Part shown: positions 17,249-24,869 of the stretch, in pieces
How the letters are laid out: every line of letters starts with the position of its first letter
Position numbering within the stretch: position 1 is the stretch's first letter
Position numbers and translations under genes: made by a program
Source of the DNA: Streptomyces sp. AM 4-1-1
Lineage (GTDB): Bacteria > Actinomycetota > Actinomycetes > Streptomycetales > Streptomycetaceae
Direction: 5' to 3'
Assembly (NCBI RefSeq): GCF_029167625.1
Contig: NZ_CP119145.1
Coordinates: 3,906,001 to 3,970,000, forward strand
Length of the DNA: 64,000 nucleotides
The notes under the pieces: generated by a model
Told to the model about the DNA's origin: nothing
The model's database searches: none
The model's input: the letters and a program-made list of their open reading frames with translations, nothing else

Positions 17249-18475
17249 ATGTACGACAGCACGCTCGCCCTGCTGGCCAAGGGATACGCCTGGCTCCCCG
17301 ACCGGCGGCGCCGCGACGGCGGGGCGCCCGTCCGTACGCGGCTCCTGGGGAAGCCGGCGATCGCCCTCCACGGTGTGGACGCGGTGCGCTTCTTCTACGA
17401 CGAGACGCATGTGCGACGGACTTCGGCGCTTCCGGAGCCGGTCGTCGACACGCTCTTCGGCCAGGGGGCGGTGCACACCCTCGACGGCGAGGAACACCGG
17501 GTGCGCAAGGCGATGTTCGTCTCGCTGCTCAAGGACCGGGAGCGCGTCGCCGCACTCGTCCACCGGGTGGAGGAGGAGTGGGAGCGCGCGCGGGCCGACT
17601 GGGCGAAGCGGGAACAGCTCGTGCTGTTCGACGAGGTGAGCAAGGTGCTGACCCGGTCCGTCTGTTCCTGGGCGGGGATTCCGGACGCCATCGGCGAGGA
17701 CGACGGCACGGCGGCGGACCTGGTGGCGATGGTGGACGGCTTCGCCACTGCCGGGCCGCGGCACTGGCGGGCCCGTCGCGCCCGCGCTCGCCAGGAGGAG
17801 CGTCTGGGGAGGCTCGTCACGGAGTGCCGTACGACGGGTGCGCCCGCGGGTGTGTCCGAGGGGTCGATCCTGATGAGCGTGGCGTCCCACCGGGACAGCG
17901 ACGGCTCTCTGCTGGACGCCCGTACCGCCGCCGTCGAACTCCTCAACGTCATCCGTCCGACCGTCGCCGTCACGTGGTTCGTCACCTTCGCCGCCCACGC
18001 GACGCACCGGTGGCCGGACGTCCGGGAACGGCTCGCGTCGGGCGATGCCTCCTACGCGCTCGCGTTCGCCCAGGAAGTCCGCCGGTTCTACCCCTTCGCG
18101 CCGTTCGTCGGCGGTCTCGCCGTCGCCGACCTGCGGTGGCACGACGAGCCGATCGCCGAGGGCACCATGGTGCTGCTCGACATCTACGGCCAGAACCACG
18201 ACCCGGAGCTGTGGGACGACCCGTACGTCTTCTCGCCCCAGCGGTTCGTCGACCGGGAACCCGGGCGTGACGAGCTGATCCCGCAAGGCGGCGGTGAGGC
18301 CGACGCGGGCCATCGGTGCCCCGGTGAGGACATCACCCTGGCCGTCCTCACCGCACTGGGTCCGCGGCTGGCCGGGTTGGAGTACGACGTGCCGGAACAG
18401 GACCTGAGCATTCCGCTGCGGCGCGTCCCGACCCGTCCCCGCAGCGGATTCGTGGTGAGCGGGGTCCGGGGCTGA
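17249..18475 (+). CDS. CYP152-type fatty-acid peroxygenase (P450)
   Basis: 408 residues; a cytochrome P450 of the peroxygenase class that uses hydrogen peroxide to hydroxylate or decarboxylate fatty acids. The I-helix carries Arg236-Pro237 (NVIRPTVAVTWF) instead of the acid-alcohol pair, the mark of CYP152 enzymes. RFYPFAPFVGG, LLDIYGQNHDPELW and the haem loop GHRCPGED with Cys357 follow in the usual order. CCGGAGG precedes the ATG by 7 bases. It has no ferredoxin or reductase partner, which fits peroxide-driven chemistry. It stands alone between the divergent clamp gene and a 44-bp tandem repeat. Confidence 0.9.
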   Translation: MYDSTLALLAKGYAWLPDRRRRDGGAPVRTRLLGKPAIALHGVDAVRFFYDETHVRRTSALPEPVVDTLFGQGAVHTLDGEEHRVRKAMFVSLLKDRERVAALVHRVEEEWERARADWAKREQLVLFDEVSKVLTRSVCSWAGIPDAIGEDDGTAADLVAMVDGFATAGPRHWRARRARARQEERLGRLVTECRTTGAPAGVSEGSILMSVASHRDSDGSLLDARTAAVELLNVIRPTVAVTWFVTFAAHATHRWPDVRERLASGDASYALAFAQEVRRFYPFAPFVGGLAVADLRWHDEPIAEGTMVLLDIYGQNHDPELWDDPYVFSPQRFVDREPGRDELIPQGGGEADAGHRCPGEDITLAVLTALGPRLAGLEYDVPEQDLSIPLRRVPTRPRSGFVVSGVRG

Positions 18476-18496
18476 ACCGGCCGCCCGGCGAACCGT

Positions 18497-18790
18497 CCTG
18501 GGCGCTACGTCTTGCCGTGTGCCTGGCCCCGGCGGCCCGTCCTGGGCGCTACGTCTTGCCGTGCGCCTGGCCCCGGCGGCCCGTCCTGGGCGCTACGTCT
18601 TGCCGTGCGCCTGGCCCCGGCGGCCCGTCCTGGGCGCTACGTCTTGCCGTGCGTCCGGCCCCGGCGGCCCGTCCTGGGCGCTACGTCTTGCCGTGCGTCC
18701 GGCCCCGGCGGCCCGTCCCGGGCGCCATGTCCTGCCGTGCGCCCGGCCCGGCGGCCCGTCCCGGGCGCCACGTCACGCCGTGCGCCTCCC
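18497..18790. repeat. 44-bp tandem repeat, about 6.5 copies
   Basis: A 44-base unit beginning CCTGGGCGCTACGTCTTGCC starts at 18497, 18541, 18585, 18629, 18673, 18717 and (43 bases on) 18760. The first five are nearly identical and the last two have drifted. The period is not a multiple of three and the array lies between convergent genes, so it is non-coding. Each unit contains GGCCCCGGCGGCC, able to form a small stem. Confidence 0.95.
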
Positions 18791-18795
18791 CCGCA

Positions 18796-19953
18796 CTACT
18801 CGGGTGCCCCGTGCCCGCCCTGGGGGACGCCGTTGAAGAGGTCGATGAGTCCGAACGGTGCCCGGTCGCCGAGGCAGAGGTCCAGGATCTCGTGAGCGTC
18901 GGCGTAGAAGGCTTCGCTGCGGGGGAACAGCGCCTCTTCGTAGGCGGTGAGTGCCGCTTCGATGTCGTCGGGGTGCGCGACGATCGCCTTGGCGAGTTCG
19001 GCGCCGTCGAACATGGCCAGGTTCGCGCCGTCGCCGGACGGCGGCATCAGGTGCGCGGCGTCCCCGAGGAGCGTCACCCCGGGCACACGGTCCCATCGGT
19101 GCCCGTCCGGGAGCGTGTGGATCATGCGCGCGACCGGAGCGGTCTCGCCGTCGGTGATCAGCGCGGTGAGGTGCGGTGTCCATCCGTCGAACTCGGCCGC
19201 GATCCGGGCGGTCGCGGCGGCGGCGTCGGTGAAGTCGATGCCGGTGATCCATTCGGCGGGACGGTTCAGCTCGACGTACGTGTGCAGGATGTTTCCCGCC
19301 TCGCGGTGCGCCACGATCCCCTTGCCCGGGGTCAACGCGTACATCGCGCCGGCACCGACCGCCTGGGCCGTCGCGGTGTGCCGCTCGTCCACGTCGTACA
19401 GGTAGGTCTCGATGAACGTCGTGCCGATGTACTCGGGCTCGGCGTCGGAGAGCAGGGGGCGGATCTTCGACCACGCGCCGTCGGCTCCGACCAGAAGGCC
19501 GCTGGTCACGGTGGAGCCGTCGGTGAAGACGAGTTCGTGACGGCCGTCGCCGAGGGCCCGGACAGCGGTGACCTTGCGTCCCCACCGCACCGTCCGGTCG
19601 GGCAGGGAGTCGAGCAGGATGCGGCGCAGGTCTCCGCGGAGCACTTCGGGACGCGCCGCCGTGCCGTCGGCAGGCTCGTCGTGGAGCAACGTGCCGTGCT
19701 GGTCGAGCACGCGCAACGCCTCAGCGCCCTCATGGATGATCGCGTGGAACTCGTCGGTGAGACCGGCGTCCGCGAGCGCACGCTGTCCGTCGTCCTCGTG
19801 GATGTCGAGCTGGCCGCCTTGCGTGCGTGACTCGGCCGAGGCGTCGGCCTCGTAGACCGTCGCGGGGATGCCGTGGACGTGCAGGACCCGGGCGAGGGTC
19901 AGGCCGCCGAGTCCGGCGCCGACGATGGCGATCGGGTGGGGGGTGGCGGTCAT
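18796..19953 (-). CDS. FAD-dependent monooxygenase (TetX/PHBH-like)
   Basis: 385 residues of the class A flavoprotein hydroxylases. The N-terminal GAGLGGLTLARVLH binds ADP of FAD, GLLVGADGAWSKIR is the DG motif, and GVTLLGDAAHLMPPSGDGAN is the second FAD motif. GQLDIHEDDG resembles TetX-type enzymes that modify antibiotics. The ATG at 19953 has GAGGGAG 7 bases upstream. It is divergent from a TetR regulator across a double palindrome and is probably induced by the small molecule it oxidises. A similar gene pair occurs at 44945-46880. Substrate unknown. Confidence 0.9.
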   Translation of the reverse strand: MTATPHPIAIVGAGLGGLTLARVLHVHGIPATVYEADASAESRTQGGQLDIHEDDGQRALADAGLTDEFHAIIHEGAEALRVLDQHGTLLHDEPADGTAARPEVLRGDLRRILLDSLPDRTVRWGRKVTAVRALGDGRHELVFTDGSTVTSGLLVGADGAWSKIRPLLSDAEPEYIGTTFIETYLYDVDERHTATAQAVGAGAMYALTPGKGIVAHREAGNILHTYVELNRPAEWITGIDFTDAAAATARIAAEFDGWTPHLTALITDGETAPVARMIHTLPDGHRWDRVPGVTLLGDAAHLMPPSGDGANLAMFDGAELAKAIVAHPDDIEAALTAYEEALFPRSEAFYADAHEILDLCLGDRAPFGLIDLFNGVPQGGHGAPE

Positions 19954-20017
19954 GGGCTCCCTCGTCTCTGTGCGGGCGCCGCACCGGGCCTCTGCCCGGG
20001 GCGCCAAATGGACCGAT

Positions 20018-20049
20018 GTTCCATAAAGAGTATGGAACGCGGTTCCATA
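20018..20049. promoter_or_regulatory. Overlapping TetR operator palindromes
   Basis: GTTCCATA (20018-20025), TATGGAAC (20031-20038) and GTTCCATA (20042-20049) form two overlapping inverted repeats: 8-5-8 and a perfect 8-3-8. They sit between the divergent monooxygenase and tetR genes, in AT-richer DNA that should contain both promoters. Confidence 0.8.
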
Positions 20050-20078
20050 ACGTGTCAAGAATGTGCCAAAATGAGGTC

Positions 20079-20783
20079 ATGCCACGGACGCGAGGAAGAG
20101 CACCCGCCGGGGGGCGGGCCGACGCCCTCTCGCGGGACATAGTGGTCGGCGCCGCCGTCGCACTGCTGGACGAGCGCGGCGAGCGGGGACTCACCTTCCG
20201 GCTGCTGGCCGAACGGCTGAACACCGGTCCCGGCGCCCTGTACTGGCACGTGGCGAACAAGGACGAGCTGGTCGCCCTGGCCGCTGATCAGGTGATCGGC
20301 CACGCCGTCGCCACGGCCCGGTGTCCCGACGAAGGCGTCGCGGCCGGCGCCGGGCTGCGCGCGCTCGCCGTCGCGGTCTTCGACGCCCTTGACCGGCACC
20401 CGTGGGCCGCGTTCCACGTCACCGCGCCGGCCACGCTGGCGCATACGCTGCGCCTGTTCGACCGCATCGGCACCCTTGTCGCACGAACGGGGCTGCCCGC
20501 CGAGCGGCAGTTCGCGGTCTGCACCGCGGTCTTCTACTACATCACCGGTGTCAGCGCGCAGATCGTCGCCCCAGGCGTCACCGTCGGCGCGACCACCAGC
20601 CGTGACGCCTTCCTCGCCGAGACCGCGGAACGCTGGGCGGAACTCGACCCCGCCGAGTACCCCTTCCTGACGCGCGCCACCACCGACCTGCGCGACCATG
20701 ACGACCGCGATCAGTTCATCACCGGCCTCGACCTGCTCCTGAACGGCCTGACGGCGAGCACGGACCCGCGACCGTCCATGTGA
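20079..20783 (+). CDS. TetR-family regulator
   Basis: 234 residues. The N-terminal HTH is AAVALLDERGERGLTFRLLAERLNTGPGALYWHVANKDELVALA split across helices 1-3 (residues about 22-65), as in TetR proper, and the C-terminal half resembles the TetR-C ligand domain. The ATG at 20079 has GAGG only two bases upstream, so the start may be read from a short or leaderless message. It most likely represses the divergent FAD monooxygenase gene through the palindromes at 20018-20049. Confidence 0.9.
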   Translation: MPRTRGRAPAGGRADALSRDIVVGAAVALLDERGERGLTFRLLAERLNTGPGALYWHVANKDELVALAADQVIGHAVATARCPDEGVAAGAGLRALAVAVFDALDRHPWAAFHVTAPATLAHTLRLFDRIGTLVARTGLPAERQFAVCTAVFYYITGVSAQIVAPGVTVGATTSRDAFLAETAERWAELDPAEYPFLTRATTDLRDHDDRDQFITGLDLLLNGLTASTDPRPSM

Positions 20784-21395
20784 CCGCCCACGTGACCGCC
20801 CACGTGACGCGGTGACCCGGGCGACCCGGGCGGTGCGCGGCCGATCGCCCGGCCGTCACCGCGGCTGTCACCGTCCTCACCGCCGCCGTGCGCTTGTAGC
20901 GGGCCGCGTTCGCCGCGAATAGTCCGCGAAGAGGCTCGCCAACCCGCCCGCGAACCCGCTCGCGAACCCGCTCGCGAATACGCCCGCAAGCGGCGCCAGC
21001 CGCCACACCCGCCGAAGCGTGTCCACCCACGCCGACAGGCTCTCCACGCCCACCACCCCACCGCCCCCCACCACCCCCACCGCCCCCACCGCCCCCACCA
21101 CCCCTCGATTCCCGGCGCGCGCCGAGCAGCCGGACGCCGGTCACCGGCCCGGCACCAGACGCGGATGTCTCTCCCCGGTACGAGCCTCACGGCGTACGCA
21201 ACCCACTCCACCCGTAAGGGAGTTCGATCCCACCGCACACGGGGTGATCACTCCGTCGGGTGAACTGTGCGGCGACGACGACCTGCCGCGGCGATGCCCC
21301 GACGCCCCACCCCCACAGGAAAACCGCAGGTGGACAGGGGACCGAGAGGTGCAACGAGCCCCGTACGCGCCCGTTTTGTTGCCGTTGGAGGGGTC
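20784..21395. other. Long low-complexity intergenic region
   Basis: About 600 bases with short repeats: GTGACCGCCCAC twice near 20780, CGCGAACCCGCT three times near 20945-20975, and a C-rich run of CCACC/CCGCC at about 21050-21110. A leftward frame 20877-21047 starting with GTG would code 56 residues with a hydrophobic stretch, but it has no ribosome binding site and overlaps the repeats, so it is not called. Promoters for the downstream HTH gene should lie near its end. Confidence 0.4.
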
Positions 21396-21488
21396 ATGAC
21401 GCGTAGCACTACATTCGCCGCAATCGACCTCAACGTGCCCGTCGAGCACAGAAGAGCCCCCGCGGTGTTGGCCCACCCGGGGGCATGA
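21396..21488 (+). CDS. Putative 30-residue leader peptide
   Basis: An ATG at 21396 is preceded by GGAGGGG at 5 bases, one of the best ribosome binding sites in the area, and opens a 30-codon frame ending in TGA at 21486-21488, just 19 bases before the next gene. Its last third overlaps a hairpin (GCCCCCG at 21456-21462 with CGGGGGC at 21478-21484). Position, strong site and hairpin fit a leader peptide or a small regulatory protein for the HTH gene. No homology is recognised. Confidence 0.4.
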   Translation: MTRSTTFAAIDLNVPVEHRRAPAVLAHPGA

Positions 21489-21507
21489 CATTAGGAGCGA
21501 CCTCCCA

Positions 21508-22497
21508 ATGCGTATCCACCGTACAAGGCAGACCACGTGCTTCTCCACCTTCGGTAACGCCCTTCTCCGCGACCGCAGCATCTCCTGGTGCGCGGCAGGC
21601 GTACTGGTGTACCTCCTGAGCCTCCCCGAGGGCGCCCGCGCCTCCGTTCGCGCCCTTGCCGCGCAGCGCAGGGAAGGCCGCGCCACGATCGCCAACGCCC
21701 TGCGTGAGCTGGAGGATTCGCGGTATCTGCGCCGCCTGGTCCTCAAGAACGCGGACACCGGCCAACTGATCACGGTGTACGAGGTGTTCGACTCCCCGTA
21801 CGACCAGGAAATGGTCCAGAACCTGGCCTCCGGGGAGCCGGACACCGGCGTGGCGGGCCCGCTCCCCAAGGGAGAAAGGACAGGAGAACAAGTACCTCCC
21901 TCCCCGGCACACGAGCACGAGCCGCACCCGGACCAGCGCCCGGTTCGGCGACCGAGGCCCCGACCGGCCCCCTCCCGCAGGCGGAAGCCCGTGCTGCCCA
22001 GGCTCTCCGCGCTCTCCGTGCCCGAACAGCTCAGGTCGGCGACCGAGTTGCTGCTGTCGCTGGGCCGCCGCGACGTCCGGCTCACCCTGGGCACGGCGGA
22101 GGCCGTCCGGCTGGCCCCGAAGGTCGAGGAGTGGCGGGCGGCGGGCGCGAGCGACGCGCAGCTCCGCGAGGCGCTGACGGCCGGGCTGCCCGCGCAGGTG
22201 CTCTCGGCGCCCGGACTGGTCATGGACCGACTGCGCCGCAAGCTGCCCACCCCGCCCCCGGCAGCACCGCCGCAGTCACCGCCCCGCCCCGGCGAGTGCG
22301 CGGAGTGCGGGGCGCCCGTGAACACGGCGGGGGAGTGCCGCGCCTGTACGACCCCGGCCCCCGCACGGCGACCGGAGCTCCAGGGATACATCCAGGCCGC
22401 GCAGAGGGGCCGCGCGGCGGTACGGGCGGCCCTGGGCGCTCGCGACGGCTCGGACGACCGCACAGCAAGGCCCGCGGTCGCCCAGGGCGCACTGTGA
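21508..22497 (+). CDS. Winged-helix DNA-binding protein with zinc ribbon
   Basis: 329 residues. The first 100 residues form a helix-turn-helix domain of the type common in Streptomyces and some plasmid replication proteins (NALLRDRSISWCAAGVLVYLLSLPEG split over two helices, then RREGRATIANALRELEDSRYL). A Pro/Arg-rich linker follows, then a helical region, and near residue 270 a four-cysteine zinc ribbon CAECGAPVNTAGECRAC. AGGAG lies 10 bases before the ATG. It is preceded by a putative leader peptide and overlaps a small membrane-protein gene. It probably binds DNA; target unknown. Confidence 0.8.
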   Translation: MRIHRTRQTTCFSTFGNALLRDRSISWCAAGVLVYLLSLPEGARASVRALAAQRREGRATIANALRELEDSRYLRRLVLKNADTGQLITVYEVFDSPYDQEMVQNLASGEPDTGVAGPLPKGERTGEQVPPSPAHEHEPHPDQRPVRRPRPRPAPSRRRKPVLPRLSALSVPEQLRSATELLLSLGRRDVRLTLGTAEAVRLAPKVEEWRAAGASDAQLREALTAGLPAQVLSAPGLVMDRLRRKLPTPPPAAPPQSPPRPGECAECGAPVNTAGECRACTTPAPARRPELQGYIQAAQRGRAAVRAALGARDGSDDRTARPAVAQGAL

Positions 22498-22922
22498 GCG
22501 ACCGCCTCGACCGTCGCTCTCCAGGAACCCCCAAGCCGCGGTCGGCGTCCTCAACGATCATGAGGGAACGCATCGAAGCACTGAGAGGCGTCGAGGCACT
22601 GAGCGGCAGCGGGGTGGCCCTGGTCGGCGGCTTCGCGGGGCTGCTGGGATGGGCTGCCGACGCGGAACTCCGGGCACGTGCCGGATACCAGCGAGGACCG
22701 GCCTGGCACGTCCTGTACGCGGAACTCCCGCTGACCGTCCTCGCGGGTGTGGCGGTGGCCCTGACGGCATGGTTGCTGCCCCGACGCCTGCGGGCAGGAC
22801 GGTACGCGGCCGGGTACGCGGGGCGCGTCGCACTCGCCGCCGTAGCGCTGACCAGATTTTGGTCTGTGGTCGAGCGCTGGTACGAGGGACTGCCGGAACC
22901 GCTGCCGGACCGCAAGCCCTGA
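22494..22922 (+). CDS. Small membrane protein
   Basis: 142 residues if the GTG at 22494 is used; its GTGA overlaps the stop of the HTH gene, suggesting coupling. An ATG at 22560 would give 120 residues. Hydrophobic segments are GVALVGGFAGLLGWAA, LPLTVLAGVAVALTAWLLP and AGRVALAAVALTRFW, so two or three membrane spans are expected. The family is not recognised. Shared transcription with the HTH protein is the only functional hint. Confidence 0.6.
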   Translation: MSDRLDRRSPGTPKPRSASSTIMRERIEALRGVEALSGSGVALVGGFAGLLGWAADAELRARAGYQRGPAWHVLYAELPLTVLAGVAVALTAWLLPRRLRAGRYAAGYAGRVALAAVALTRFWSVVERWYEGLPEPLPDRKP

Positions 22923-23009
22923 GGGTCGCCGCGTACTCCCGGGCGTGGGCACGACGGCAGCCACGGCACGGGCGCGCTCGGAGAATCAGCCCCTGTCAGT
23001 CCCCTGAGA

Positions 23010-24329
23010 TCAGGGGCGGCCGAGAGCGCGAACGGTCCAGCCCGCTTCGCGCCAGGTGTCGGCGTCAAGGGTGCCGCGCCCATCGATGACCTTCTGGCTC
23101 GTAGCGCGGTGGGCGAGACAGCAGGGGTCGACGTGGTTGAACTGCGGCCACTCCGTCAGGTGCAGGAGCAGGTCTGCGTCCTGGACTGCGGCGATCGGGT
23201 CGTCGACGTAGTCGAGCTCGGGGTAGGTCTTGCGGGCGTTGTCGAGGGCTTTGGGGTCGGTGACGGTGACGGCGGCCCCGAGTTCGTGGAGCTTGTGGGC
23301 GACGGCGAGGGCGGGTGAGTCGCGGATGTCGTCGGTGTTCGGCTTGAAGGCGGCGCCCCAGACGGTGATCCGCTTGCCCATGAGGTTGCCGTCGAGCTGT
23401 TCGCGGGCGAGGTCGACCATGCGTTCGCGGCGCCGGGTGTTGATCGCGTCGACCTCGCGTAGGAACGTCAGGGCCTGGTCGGCGCCGAGCTCAGCGGCGC
23501 GGGCCATGAAGCCACGGATGTCCTTGGGCAGGCAGCCGCCACCGAAGCCGAGACCGGGCCGCATGCCGCGTCGACCGATGCGGACGTCGTGGCCGAGGAT
23601 GTCGGCGAGTCGGCCGACATCGGCACCCGCTGTCTCGCAGACCTCGGCCATCGCGTTGATGAACGAGATCTTCGTGGCGAGGAAGGAGTTCGCGGAAGCC
23701 TTCGCGAGTTCGGCGGTGGCCCAGTCGGTGACGATCGTCGGTGTCCCCGCCTCGATGATCTTGCCGAAGCACTGCCGCAGGACGGCTTCGGCCCGGGTGC
23801 GTGCGGTGTTGAAGCCGAGGACGAGTCGGTCGGGACGGAGGGTGTCCTCGATGGCGAACGACTCGCGCAGGAACTCAGGGTTCCAGGCGACCTCGATTTT
23901 CTCGCCCGCCGGAGCGCACTTGCGCAGGATTTCCGCGACGCGTGGTGCGGTACCCACCGGGACGGTCGACTTGACCGCGATCACGGCCGGGCCGTGCAGG
24001 TGCGGGGCGAGCCGACGAACGGCGGAGAACAGCTGGGTGAGGTCGTAGGCGTCTTCTCCGGCCTGCTGCGGGGTGCCGACGCCGATGAAGTGCAGGTCGC
24101 CGTGGGCGGCGGCTTCGGCGTAGGAGGCGCTGAACTTCAGCCGGCCCGTCGCGATGTGCTTGGCCAGCAGGTCATCCAGGTCATGTTCGAAGAACGGGGC
24201 CTTTCCGGTGTTGAGGACATGGATCTTGTCCATGTCGGTGTCCATGCCGATCACTTCGTGGCCGAGTTCAGCCATGCAGGCCGCGTGGGTGGCTCCGAGG
24301 TAGCCGCAACCGATGACGGTGAGCTTCAC
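23010..24329 (-). CDS. UDP-glucose/nucleotide-sugar 6-dehydrogenase
   Basis: 439 residues; NAD-dependent oxidation of a UDP-hexose to the uronate, in the cytosol. The N-terminal Rossmann motif VIGCGYLGATHAACMAELGH, AVKSTVPVGTA, the active-site FGGGCLPKDI with Cys266, and VWGAAFKPNTDDIRDSP are all typical of the UDPGDH/ManNAc-DH family. It starts with GTG at 24329, overlapping the Nudix stop codon (GTGA), so the two are coupled. Together with the asparagine synthase homologue it forms a three-gene operon that could supply and amidate a uronic acid (inference). The regulator gene at 26973 is divergent. Confidence 0.92.
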   Translation of the reverse strand: MKLTVIGCGYLGATHAACMAELGHEVIGMDTDMDKIHVLNTGKAPFFEHDLDDLLAKHIATGRLKFSASYAEAAAHGDLHFIGVGTPQQAGEDAYDLTQLFSAVRRLAPHLHGPAVIAVKSTVPVGTAPRVAEILRKCAPAGEKIEVAWNPEFLRESFAIEDTLRPDRLVLGFNTARTRAEAVLRQCFGKIIEAGTPTIVTDWATAELAKASANSFLATKISFINAMAEVCETAGADVGRLADILGHDVRIGRRGMRPGLGFGGGCLPKDIRGFMARAAELGADQALTFLREVDAINTRRRERMVDLAREQLDGNLMGKRITVWGAAFKPNTDDIRDSPALAVAHKLHELGAAVTVTDPKALDNARKTYPELDYVDDPIAAVQDADLLLHLTEWPQFNHVDPCCLAHRATSQKVIDGRGTLDADTWREAGWTVRALGRP

Positions 24330-24841
24330 GAGCAGGTTTCCTTCCAGGTGAGGCCGCTTGCGGCGGCCCCACCTCTCCCCGCCCGAAAAGGGCGGGGAGA
24401 GGTGGCGGGCCGGGCGGCCAGATAGCGGTGGATCCCGTCACGGATGAACGGCGGAATCGTGAGGATGTCGAGGTGTTCGGGGGCGAAGAACTGGAGCTTG
24501 ACGCCCTCGGCGAGAGGCAGCCGGGACTCGTCGCCGTCCCAGCTGCCACAGAAGAAGGTGATGATTTGGCCGGAGCCGTGGGTGTCTCGGATCTCGAAGA
24601 GTTCGGCCAGGTCGGCGACGGTCAGACCGGCCTCTTCGTCGAGCTCACGGACGATCGCTGCGGCCGGGGTTTCATCGCCGTCGGCACCGCCTCCCAGCAG
24701 GCTCCAGTGGTCGGGCCAGGCAATGACGCCCGGCAGGTCGTCGCGCAGGTGGAGGAGGAGTTCACCGCGCCGGTTGACGATGACCGCGACCGCTCCGCGG
24801 GCGGTGGACGGCTGTGGTGAGCTGTTGGTGTCGGATCGCAT
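24326..24841 (-). CDS. Nudix hydrolase
   Basis: 171 residues with the Nudix box GGGADGDETPAAAIVRELDEEAGL (residues about 50-73), matching G-x5-E-x7-R-E-U-x-E-E-x-G-U. Upstream is AVAVIVNRRGELLLHLRDD, the usual beta-sheet start. Such enzymes cut nucleoside diphosphates linked to another moiety, for example nucleotide sugars. It sits between asnB (28 bases before) and the dehydrogenase (4-base overlap). The ATG at 24841 has only GGTGG close upstream. Confidence 0.9.
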   Translation of the reverse strand: MRSDTNSSPQPSTARGAVAVIVNRRGELLLHLRDDLPGVIAWPDHWSLLGGGADGDETPAAAIVRELDEEAGLTVADLAELFEIRDTHGSGQIITFFCGSWDGDESRLPLAEGVKLQFFAPEHLDILTIPPFIRDGIHRYLAARPATSPRPFRAGRGGAAASGLTWKETCS

Positions 24842-24869
24842 CCGACCACCGTAGTAACGGAGTTGAAGG

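Noticed and set aside
20877..21047. Possible 56-residue leftward protein in the long intergenic region
   Set aside because: No ribosome binding site and built on short DNA repeats.
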